Assembly (NCBI GenBank): GCA_027295435.1
Contig: JAPUKX010000029.1
Coordinates: 1 to 6,412 of the forward strand
Origin: Planctomycetota bacterium
Lineage (GTDB): Bacteria > Planctomycetota > Phycisphaerae > Phycisphaerales > SM1A02
Reading direction: 5' to 3'
DNA length: 6,412 nucleotides
The notes beneath the pieces are model-generated. The model did not search any database and had not been told where the DNA came from. It worked only from the letters and a program-made list of their open reading frames with translations. Each line of letters starts with the position of its first letter. The first letter of the stretch is position 1. The translations under genes were made by a program, and so were the position numbers. Below are positions 1 through 5,200 of the stretch, in pieces.

Positions 1-187
1 CACCATGTGCAGGTGTTCCACGGCGCCAATGCCCTCTGATCCCTGTCGGAATCCGGAACGCACGGAGTCCTGGCTCTCACGTTCTTGGTGGTACTGGTCT
101 GTCCTTCAACGGCGACGGTCCCGGGGCGCCGGGATCGGCATCCTCGACCTGCTCTCGCTGCTTGCGAACTGGGGCCCGTGCCGGTGA
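1..187 (+). pseudogene. Decayed or frameshifted 3' end of a dockerin-tailed secreted protein gene
   Basis: The last 18 codons before the TGA at 185-187 read GIGILDLLSLLANWGPCR, which matches the C-terminal half of the dockerin/EF-hand-like repeats that end many planctomycete exported proteins (NGDG-x-V-G-I-L-D-L-L-x-L-L-A-N-W-G-P-C). The calcium-loop half, FNGDG, lies just upstream at 105-119 but in another frame. About 17 bases separate the two halves, where the usual repeat has about 6, so a small insertion has broken the frame. Upstream of 105 no frame gives recognisable protein: one stops at 37-39 and the others read as low-quality Arg/Pro/Ser-rich sequence. The gene body presumably lay to the left. 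A sequencing or assembly error in the 120-130 G/C run (ccccggggcgcc) would give the same picture. I see the repeat halves directly; the gene identity is inference. Confidence 0.42.
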
Positions 188-458
188 CCGTGGCACGGCC
201 GGTTTGCCTGAAGGCCTCGCGCTCGGTCTCCCACCAGGGTTTTGTGAGGAACAGCCCGCCATAGGAATCAGAGGCTCGTTGGCCGCCGCTTCGGCTATCT
301 GGTGCCTCATACTCGGTGGTGGCTACAATCGAATCGGCTAGCGTGATCTTCCTGCTGGTCATGGAGGGTCGATACCTACCGACTTGACGGGGCAGATCGC
401 CGGCGCCCGGAGGATGGTGCCGGGGCGAAAAGACGATTGTTGGAAAGGAGCGTTTCAG
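188..458. other. Intergenic region upstream of the secreted-protein gene, no gene seen
   Basis: No convincing coding sequence lies here. A TACAAT hexamer at 324-329 resembles a sigma70 -10 box but has no good -35 at the right distance. A TTGACG at 384-389 resembles a -35 box but has only G/C-rich sequence where the -10 should be. A short inverted repeat (cgcccgg at 404-410 against ccggggcg at 420-427, one bulge, 9-base loop) could form a small hairpin in the leader of the following gene. I could not match it to a known riboswitch class. An in-frame ATG at 384 would extend the next gene by 25 residues, but that extension is hydrophilic and would bury the signal peptide. Confidence 0.4.
442..450 (+). 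promoter_or_regulatory. Ribosome binding site deciding the start at 459
   Basis: The run ggaaaggag ends 8 bases before the ATG at 459. It is a strong Shine-Dalgarno match at ideal spacing, and the protein from that ATG begins directly with a signal peptide. This favours 459 over the upstream in-frame ATG at 384. Confidence 0.75.
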
Positions 459-1550
459 ATGAACCGGATCTGGCTTTCAGCTGTGCTGGCGACCAGCCTC
501 TTCAACGGGCCCGTTTATTCTGCCGATACGACCTTCCATTTCATGCAGATCGAGCAGGTGATCGGTGGGGTGAACGGCGACACCACCGCCCAGGCGATCC
601 AGTTGCGAATGCGGAGCAGCTTTCAGGGCTCTGTATCGTTTGCACGGCTCCGGGTGTGGGATGCACAGGGTCTGAATCCGATGGTGGTGATCAACTTCGG
701 CCAGAACGTCGCCTTGGCGGGTTGCGGCCGGCGGGTCCTGATCACCAGCCCGAACTTCAACTCGTTGACCACCCCCATTGCGATCCCTAACTTCACCATG
801 ACCAACCTGATTCCACCATCATATCTCCCGGCCGGCTCCATCACCTTCGAGAACAACTTCGGAACGATCATCTACTGGCGGCTGAGCTGGGGCGGCGCCA
901 ACTACACTGGATCGAACGCCGGGTCGTGCACAAATGACGACTCTATCTGCCCGGGCCCTGGTGACTTTGGCCCGCCGTGGCCCGACCCGCTGCCGTCTGG
1001 CGGTTGTCAGGCGCTGCAGTTTCAGGGCGCCTGTAATGCGCTCAGCACGACCAACGCCGACGACTACGCCTTGACCAACCGAGCGGCGGTGTTCACGAAC
1101 AACGCCAACATCAGTTTTACAGTAAGCGTGACCCCGTGCTGCGGAAACGGCGTGCCTGAACCCGGCGAGGATTGCACGAACTGCCCGGCCGATGTCACCT
1201 GCCGGCCCGGCACTGAGTGCATCGCCGGCGTGTGTGAGCCGCTGCCTAACACCGCCGACATCTCCGGTCCGCTCGGCCCCGGCTTCCCCGACGGATGCGT
1301 TGACGCGTTCGATCTGGGGACGCTGCTGGGTGCGTGGTGCTCCGCTGCGAGCGACCCAGACCCGCCCGACGACGTAGACCCCCCTTGCGAGGGTTGCACC
1401 TCCCCGAACTTCGCCCTGGCGGACATCGCCGGACCGGGTAGCCCGCCCAACAACCCACCCGATGGTTGTGTGGACGCGTTCGACCTGGGCAAGCTGCTGG
1501 CCAACTGGTGCTCCGTCGCCGGCGGCAACCCATGCGGCACCTGTCAGTGA
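459..1550 (+). CDS. Secreted protein with Cys-rich module and two dockerin-like repeats
   Basis: This 363-residue protein is predicted to be exported. Residues 1-21 form a signal peptide (MNRIWLSAVLATSLFNGPVYS, probable cleavage after S21 or A22). Residues 22-226 are an unrecognised domain rich in Asn, Thr, Gly and hydrophobic residues, probably beta-rich, with scattered cysteines. Residues 227-263 are a Cys-rich module beginning CCGNGVPEPGEDCTNC, resembling the CGNG-x-x-E-x-GE-x-C modules of myxobacterial and planctomycete surface proteins. Two dockerin/EF-hand-like repeats follow, at 266-294 and 321-351, sharing PDGCVDAFDLG, LL and a final WC. Each has Cys after DG and after Trp, so one disulfide per repeat is plausible. 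Extra residues between the first Asp and PDG make both calcium loops longer than the usual DxNxDG. In other planctomycetes such tails end exported, often large, proteins; their ligand is not known to me. The function of the N-terminal domain is unknown. The strong ribosome binding site and signal peptide fix the start. Confidence 0.82.
   Translation: MNRIWLSAVLATSLFNGPVYSADTTFHFMQIEQVIGGVNGDTTAQAIQLRMRSSFQGSVSFARLRVWDAQGLNPMVVINFGQNVALAGCGRRVLITSPNFNSLTTPIAIPNFTMTNLIPPSYLPAGSITFENNFGTIIYWRLSWGGANYTGSNAGSCTNDDSICPGPGDFGPPWPDPLPSGGCQALQFQGACNALSTTNADDYALTNRAAVFTNNANISFTVSVTPCCGNGVPEPGEDCTNCPADVTCRPGTECIAGVCEPLPNTADISGPLGPGFPDGCVDAFDLGTLLGAWCSAASDPDPPDDVDPPCEGCTSPNFALADIAGPGSPPNNPPDGCVDAFDLGKLLANWCSVAGGNPCGTCQ
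1290..1499 (+). repeat. Two-copy direct repeat encoding the dockerin-like motif
   Basis: Bases 1290-1328 and 1461-1499 are two 39-base copies in the same frame, both encoding DGCVDAFDLG-x-LL. They differ mostly at third codon positions (for example tgc/tgt, gat/gac, ggg/ggc). That pattern suggests an old intragenic duplication kept by selection on the protein rather than a recent DNA duplication. The 132 bases between them encode a Pro/Asp/Cys-rich linker and the start of the second repeat. Confidence 0.8.
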
Positions 1551-1656
1551 GGGGGAAGCCGAAGATCAAGAGTCAGATTCAAAAGTTCAAAGTCATAATA
1601 GGGGGCCGGCCAATCAAAACGGAATGCCATTTGTGTGCGCGGGCGGAATGATGGTC
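1551..1656. other. Intergenic spacer between convergent genes, with a short A-rich stretch
   Basis: These 106 bases separate the secreted-protein gene from the cyclase remnant, which face each other. Bases 1566-1604 are clearly more A/T-rich than the surroundings and contain a small direct repeat (ttcaaaagttcaaag). No hairpin followed by a T-run is seen, so no intrinsic terminator can be called. Confidence 0.4.
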
Positions 1657-1988
1657 TCACGCGGCGATGCGCAGATCATCGTAGGCGACGTTTCGCGCTC
1701 GGCCGGAGCGCTTGGCGGCGTACATCGCTTCATCGGCGCGTCGGAGCAGCTCCTGCGGCTCGGCGACGTTGCTCGACCGTGCCAATGCTGAGGTTGGGCC
1801 GGCTCGGCTGCCCGGCCAGGGCATCTGGGTAAAGGACGAGCTGATGTGTCCGGCAAGTGGTCAAGCAGTCCGGTCACCACAACGCCGATGCCTGCGGTGA
1901 TCCCCAGGAGACCAGCCAGAACCCACAAACGGGCCGTCAGATCCGCCCCAGCCTTCGCGGGTTGGCGCCTGATTGTACGGTTTGACAT
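1657..1988 (-). pseudogene. Remnant of a membrane-anchored GGDEF diguanylate cyclase, core deleted and frameshifted
   Basis: Three pieces of one presumed gene lie in order on the minus strand, each in a different frame. From the ATG at 1988, MSNRTIRRQP leads into a transmembrane segment at residues 21-43 (LWVLAGLLGITAGIGVVVTG). At 1795-1778 a second frame reads NLSIGT, like the SIG strand late in GGDEF domains. At 1761-1660 a third frame reads EPQELLRRADEAMYAAKRSG, the standard GGDEF C-terminal helix, and ends at a TGA at 1657-1659. Only about 60 bases separate the membrane segment from NLSIGT, where an intact enzyme would have over 100 residues including the GGDEF active-site loop and the metal-binding Asp. 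None of those is present, so c-di-GMP synthesis is not possible. A 55-residue frame from the ATG at 1824 keeps the last helix open but is probably not a gene. Collapse by internal deletion plus small indels is inferred; the GGDEF tail assignment is firm. Confidence 0.68.
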
Positions 1989-2109
1989 ATCCCAGCCGGC
2001 CAGGCGTGAAAGGTGTTGAGCACAGGGCGAGTCGAGGGTTCGGGCATCCCTCGAATCGGCCCAAAATGCGGGAGACTTTGCCGGCAAATCCGCACCTTGG
2101 GTTGGGCGG
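1989..2109. other. Short intergenic gap, nothing recognised
   Basis: These 121 bases between the cyclase remnant and the end of the small membrane protein gene hold no convincing gene, hairpin terminator or repeat. A minus-strand frame runs through here into the remnant without a stop, but its sequence has no family character. Confidence 0.4.
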
Positions 2110-2517
2110 TCACGATTCCGGCGGACCTGTCTGCGGCGTTGGTTGAGAACCTTGCGTTGGATGCGCCTGCTTCACCTTGATCAGATACAAGTTCCGGCTG
2201 TAGACAAGCCAGCCTACGGCCTGGCCGAGGATGCCGATCGGCTCTCGACGCCCAATAAAGTAGATCATGAGCATGCTGGCCCCCAGCAGGCTGCACCACC
2301 AGAAGAGGATCGGCATGACCGATGCCTGCTGACGCTCGGCGGCAATCCACTGGATGATCCAGCGTCCGAAGAAGACGACCTGCGCCGCCAGACCAAGCAG
2401 AAGCCACCAGGCTTCCCAGGTCTGATTCACATCGAGCCACTGTTGCACCCAGTTGCTCGGGGACGACTGGCCGCTGGACTCACCGAGACCGGCGGCGATC
2501 AGAGCAGCGTTCATCAT
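2110..2517 (-). CDS. Lipid A biosynthesis N-terminal domain (LABN) membrane protein
   Basis: This 135-residue protein belongs to the LABN family, named for a domain also found at the N-terminus of some lipid-A-disaccharide synthases (LpxB). It carries only that domain, without the LpxB catalytic part. Family motifs are visible: AQVVFFGRWIIQW at 45-57, ERxxxSVxPxxFWxxS at 61-76, and GQAVGWLVYSRNL at 98-110. Three hydrophobic helices are predicted at about 36-56, 68-88 and 92-113, so it should sit in the inner membrane. The last 20 residues are a polar Pro/Gln/Thr tail. Its start (ATGATG at 2517) overlaps the TGA of the upstream glycosyltransferase by 4 bases, so the two are probably translationally coupled. 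In many bacteria such free-standing LABN proteins sit beside a polyprenyl-phosphate glycosyltransferase and an ArnT/PMT-type transferase, suggesting a role in sugar transfer to lipids or proteins at the membrane. The exact role is not established. The second ATG at 2514 is an equally possible start. Confidence 0.88.
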   Translation of the reverse strand: MMNAALIAAGLGESSGQSSPSNWVQQWLDVNQTWEAWWLLLGLAAQVVFFGRWIIQWIAAERQQASVMPILFWWCSLLGASMLMIYFIGRREPIGILGQAVGWLVYSRNLYLIKVKQAHPTQGSQPTPQTGPPES

Positions 2518-3326
2518 GTCGTGGCCTTGTCTCGATCCGCGGTAGAGGTGGAAATGGTTGGAGAGGCCGGCGATTCGATCTCTTCACATCGAACGGGCCG
2601 GCGACGGTTGCGCATCCATCGCACGGCGAAGCAGTCGATCAATCCCGGAATCGCCCGGTCTCGTATGCCGTACTTGGTGGTGCCGGCGGTTCGCGGGCGA
2701 TGGTGCACCGGCATTTCAACCACGTTGTATCCCAGTTGTCGGGCGGTGAGGGGAATGAATCGGTGCATCCCGCGAAACTCCAGCGGCAGAGCCAGAGCGA
2801 CCTCACGCCGTATCACACGAAGCGAGCATCCCGTGTCGCGGATGGTGTCACCCAGCAGCCATCGGCGGAACAGGCGTCCGACCAGAGAGCTCACCTGACG
2901 AAGCTGGTTGTCGCGACGGTCGAATGAACGGTCGCCCTGGACCATGTCGGCCCCGCTGCTTTGGAGTATCTGGAGCATTGCCGGAATGTCCGCCGGGTCG
3001 TTTTGGCAGTCGGCATCGAGCAGCGCGATCAGCTCGCCGCAAGCCGCCCGGAACCCCGCATGGAATGCCGCTGATTGACCGAGACCCCGATCTGCCGGCG
3101 TTCCAACCATGCGCAGCACTCGAAGTCGATCACAACGGGTGAGCAACTGCTTGAGCATGGCGAGGGTGCGGTCGGTCGAGCCGTCATCAACGATGATGAT
3201 CTCGTAGCCGAGCTGCGTCGTTTCGAGCGCAGCGACGATCTGCTCGACAAGTCGGGCCACGTTGCCCTGCTCATTGTGGGCAGCGGCGACCACCGAAAGC
3301 GCGATTGGCTCGGATGTATCGGCCAT
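2514..3326 (-). CDS. Family 2 glycosyltransferase, dolichol/polyprenyl-phosphate sugar synthase-like
   Basis: This 270-residue GT-A fold enzyme probably moves a sugar from a nucleotide donor to a polyprenyl phosphate at the cytoplasmic face of the inner membrane. Using the ATG at 3326, the nucleotide-sugar site VVAAAHNE is at 12-19 and VDDGSTD at 46-52. The metal-binding DAD is at 104-106, followed by CQNDP. Then come DTGCSLR at 164-170, GMHRFIP at 186-192, HHRPRxxGTTKYG at 208-220 and VRWM at 235-238. These are the hallmarks of the DPM1/GtrB/ArnC-like subgroup. No C-terminal transmembrane helices are seen, unlike GtrB and ArnC, so it may rely on the adjacent LABN membrane protein, whose gene overlaps it by 4 bases. 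The donor sugar and lipid cannot be read from the sequence. The start is uncertain: the GAGGG before 3326 is only one base away, and in-frame ATGs exist at 3344 and 3488, the latter overlapping the divergent dehydrogenase gene. Conservation begins just after 3326. Confidence 0.88.
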   Translation of the reverse strand: MADTSEPIALSVVAAAHNEQGNVARLVEQIVAALETTQLGYEIIIVDDGSTDRTLAMLKQLLTRCDRLRVLRMVGTPADRGLGQSAAFHAGFRAACGELIALLDADCQNDPADIPAMLQILQSSGADMVQGDRSFDRRDNQLRQVSSLVGRLFRRWLLGDTIRDTGCSLRVIRREVALALPLEFRGMHRFIPLTARQLGYNVVEMPVHHRPRTAGTTKYGIRDRAIPGLIDCFAVRWMRNRRRPVRCEEIESPASPTISTSTADRDKATT

Positions 3327-3439
3327 ACCCTCAGCGTAGCACATCGGACTGACTTGGTCGGTTGAGCCGGCGATTGCGACAGCTGCCCGAGCCCCGATGC
3401 GGCCGAATCGCTTGGCCGGTGCCGCACCTCGGACGCCCG

Positions 3440-3452
3440 TTGTTCGTACAAT
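3440..3452 (+). promoter_or_regulatory. Possible -10 box and imperfect palindrome in the divergent intergenic region
   Basis: The 152 bases between the glycosyltransferase start (3326) and the dehydrogenase start (3479) must hold promoters for both directions. TACAAT at 3447-3452 is a good -10 match for the plus strand, 26 bases before the ATG, but no clear -35 lies 16-18 bases upstream. The same bases form an imperfect palindrome, ttgttcgtacaa at 3440-3451 (5 of 6 pairs), which could be an operator. This is weak evidence. Confidence 0.25.
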
Positions 3453-3467
3453 GCCCAAGCCGCAACG

Positions 3468-3473
3468 GGTGAG
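3468..3473 (+). promoter_or_regulatory. Ribosome binding site for the threonine dehydrogenase gene
   Basis: The sequence ggtgag lies 5 bases before the ATG at 3479, within gggtgagaag. It is a reasonable Shine-Dalgarno match and supports that start over the in-frame ATG at 3506. Confidence 0.55.
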
Positions 3474-3478
3474 AAGCG

Positions 3479-4573
3479 ATGACCGCAACCGAGACGAGCG
3501 AGGTCATGGCCGCGAGCCAATCAGCACCTTCTGAACGCGGGGTCCGCCGAGATATCGCCACGCTCGTCACGGGGGCCGGTGGCGAGGTCGGCCACGGGCT
3601 AATTGCGGCGCTTCACGCAGCTGGGCGCAAAGACATCATTGCGATCGACATTCGGGCGTTGGACGACAGACAGCGGGGGCTATGCCGCGAGACCTATGTC
3701 GGCGACATCTGCGAGACGGCGTTGCTTGGACGTCTCCAGTCCATGTACGAGATCACCGAGGTCTACCATCTTGCTGCGTTGCTCAGCACTCGAACGGAGT
3801 TTGTGCCCGAGGCAGCCCACGCAGTCAACGTCGGGGGGATGTTCAATCTGCTGCGCCTGGCCGCCGACCAGGCCCGCTCGCACGGCAAGCGCGTCAGGTT
3901 CATGTTCCCCAGCTCGATCGCGGTGTATGGGCTGGGCGACCTGAAGGCCAAGAACCGGGCCGGGGCGATCGGCGAGGATCAGTACCTCCAACCCACGACG
4001 ATGTACGGCTGCAACAAGGTGTACTGCGAGAACCTCGGCCGATATTACGCCCGTCATTACCGCCAGCTTGCCCAGGATCGGATGGACCACATTCTCGACT
4101 TTCGCTGTATTCGCTTTCCCGGCCTGATCAGTGCTGAGACCGTCCCTTGCGGGGGGACCAGCGATTTTGCGGCCCAGATGGTCCATGCTGCCGCCGAAGG
4201 CAAGCCGTATGCCTGTTTTGTGCGCCCCGACACCCGCATGGCGTTCATGACGATGCCCGATGCGATCGAGGCGTTCCTGCGGCTGGCCGGTGCGGACGCG
4301 GGGCATCTGAGCCGTTGCGTGTACAACGTGACGAGCTTCAATCCTTCGGCCGCCGAGTTTGCCGACATGGTGCGCGAGCATTTTCCTGCCGCCCGGATAT
4401 CCTTCGAGCCCGACCCGCAGCGCCAGGCGATCGTGGACTCCTGGCCGGTGGATGTGGATGACACCGCCGCCCGCACTGATTGGGGTTACTCGCCCAGGCA
4501 CGACCTCCGCAGCGCGTTCGAGCAGTACCTGGTCCCGAATGTCACGGCGCGGTACGCAAAGCGTCGGGCTTGA
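3479..4573 (+). CDS. tdh: L-threonine 3-dehydrogenase, short-chain (epimerase-like SDR) type
   Basis: This 364-residue cytoplasmic enzyme should oxidise L-threonine with NAD+ to 2-amino-3-ketobutyrate. It belongs to the extended SDR/UDP-sugar epimerase-like threonine dehydrogenases, not the zinc alcohol-dehydrogenase-type Tdh of E. coli. The Rossmann motif TGAGGEVG is at 31-38, and the Asp in AIDIR (57) suits NAD+ rather than NADP+. HLAALLS is at 97-103, NVGGMFNLL at 117-125, SSIAVYG with the catalytic Ser at 145-151, and the catalytic YGCNK (Tyr176, Lys180) at 176-180. Features that separate it from sugar epimerases are RFPGLIS (212-218), PCGGTSDFA (223-231), CFVRPDTRMAFMTMPDAI (246-263), YNVTSF (282-287) and DSWPVDVDDTAARTDWG (320-336). 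The first 26 residues are a polar extension without a targeting signal. The next same-strand gene encodes the following enzyme of the pathway, which strongly supports the assignment. The last 10 codons overlap the opposing transposase gene, so the C-terminal tail after about residue 353 may have been altered by that insertion. Confidence 0.9.
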   Translation: MTATETSEVMAASQSAPSERGVRRDIATLVTGAGGEVGHGLIAALHAAGRKDIIAIDIRALDDRQRGLCRETYVGDICETALLGRLQSMYEITEVYHLAALLSTRTEFVPEAAHAVNVGGMFNLLRLAADQARSHGKRVRFMFPSSIAVYGLGDLKAKNRAGAIGEDQYLQPTTMYGCNKVYCENLGRYYARHYRQLAQDRMDHILDFRCIRFPGLISAETVPCGGTSDFAAQMVHAAAEGKPYACFVRPDTRMAFMTMPDAIEAFLRLAGADAGHLSRCVYNVTSFNPSAAEFADMVREHFPAARISFEPDPQRQAIVDSWPVDVDDTAARTDWGYSPRHDLRSAFEQYLVPNVTARYAKRRA

Positions 4574-5180
4574 TCCAGTCAAATGGCACTGGCGGTAGCC
4601 CGCGTCGTGTATTGTGGACCTCGATGTATTGATTTGCCGCATGCAGCGCGTCACCATCGAACAGAAACACCTTCCAATAGCCGGCCGTCCAGATGCGCGA
4701 CCGGCTTCGGTCTCCCTTCAACAACACCGAGCTTGTTCGACTCTTGATTCGGCCGACGACCTGCCCGATTTCGTCACGCATCCGCCCAAACAGCAGATGC
4801 ACGTGGGTGGGTTCTATGACGGCGCCGCAGATCGTCCACATAGCCCCGGGCATGCCCGGGGCTAAATGGGCGCCGATCACTTCTGCGACCGTCTCGATTT
4901 CGCCATCTGTCAATACCTTTGGCGACTCCTTGATCAACATCCGGGCATGCCTGTAGGTGGCCGCATCGGGCATGTTCAGCCGCCTGCTCGCTTGCTTCAT
5001 GCGGCCGTAGAAATCAAACAGCGGCGACCAATGCCCGGGCTTGCGCGGATCACTTGGCAGCCACGTCCCGTAGGTGGTCCAGATGACATGGATGCCGCGC
5101 GTCGTACGCACCGCGGGATCATACTTCAACCGCCCGACACCAAGCGGTGGGCCGTTGCTATACTCGAGCCGAACGCGCAT
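4542..5180 (-). CDS. IS200-like / REP-associated (RAYT-type) Y1 tyrosine transposase
   Basis: This 212-residue protein is a single-domain HUH/Y1 transposase of the IS200-like group, closest in style to RAYTs, which cut and move single-stranded DNA at palindromic sites. From the ATG at 5180, the motif IWTTYGTWLPSDPR is at 33-46, the HUH pair THVHLLF at 125-131 (His126, His128), IWTAGYWKVFLFD at 163-175, and the likely nucleophile Tyr185 in NQYIEVHNTRRGLPP. All active-site residues are present and the frame is intact, so it may be functional. The N-terminus is 20-30 residues longer than usual; a GTG at 5111 (residue 24) would give a more typical start. It lies antisense between the two threonine-degradation genes. 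Its last 32 bases overlap the dehydrogenase 3' end, and its start is 20 bases from the acetyltransferase start. I see no clear terminal repeats or target-site duplication. It could be a single-copy domesticated RAYT rather than part of an active insertion sequence. Confidence 0.85.
   Translation of the reverse strand: MRVRLEYSNGPPLGVGRLKYDPAVRTTRGIHVIWTTYGTWLPSDPRKPGHWSPLFDFYGRMKQASRRLNMPDAATYRHARMLIKESPKVLTDGEIETVAEVIGAHLAPGMPGAMWTICGAVIEPTHVHLLFGRMRDEIGQVVGRIKSRTSSVLLKGDRSRSRIWTAGYWKVFLFDGDALHAANQYIEVHNTRRGLPPVPFDWIKPDALRTAP
4841..4864. repeat. Perfect 24-base palindrome inside the transposase gene
   Basis: Bases 4841-4864 read identically on both strands: 12-base arms tagccccgggca and tgcccggggcta with no spacer. 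It is very G/C-rich and lies in the transposase coding sequence over residues 106-113 (LAPGMPGA). The core cgggcatg (4847-4854) recurs on the same strand at 4942-4949 and 4967-4974, and a near match on the opposite strand lies at 5031-5038. RAYTs act on palindromic REP elements, so a structured site here could be a binding or regulatory target. Alternatively it may be a chance result of codon choice for APGMPGA. Confidence 0.7.
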
Positions 5181-5200
5181 CCATCTGGCGAGATTTGACG

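Noticed and set aside
384..458. Upstream ATG extending the secreted protein by 25 residues
   Set aside because: The extension is polar and would place the signal peptide internally, while a strong ribosome site sits at the proper distance from the ATG at 459.
400..458. Possible riboswitch leader before the secreted-protein gene
   Set aside because: Only one weak hairpin is present and no conserved core of a c-di-GMP or other known riboswitch could be recognised.
1064..1540. Minus-strand frame (158 codons) opposite the dockerin-like repeats
   Set aside because: Its internal repeats mirror the sense-strand repeat; the sense strand has the signal peptide, ribosome site and known motifs.
1551..1620. 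Possible terminator or mobile-element scar in the A-rich spacer
   Set aside because: There is no hairpin with a T-run and no inverted repeat or duplication to support either idea.
1937..2440. Minus-strand frame of 167 codons across the gap after the LABN gene
   Set aside because: It overlaps most of the LABN gene in another frame, has no family character, and its right part is explained by that gene.
2143..2898. Plus-strand open frame (251 codons) opposite the LABN and glycosyltransferase genes
   Set aside because: Both minus-strand genes have full sets of family motifs, and this frame crosses their junction and shows none of its own.
3680..4657. Long minus-strand open frame (325 codons) opposite the threonine dehydrogenase
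   Set aside because: It is a shadow of a clearly conserved gene; its translation is His/Arg/Gly-rich with no recognisable motif, as expected from antisense of G/C-rich coding DNA.
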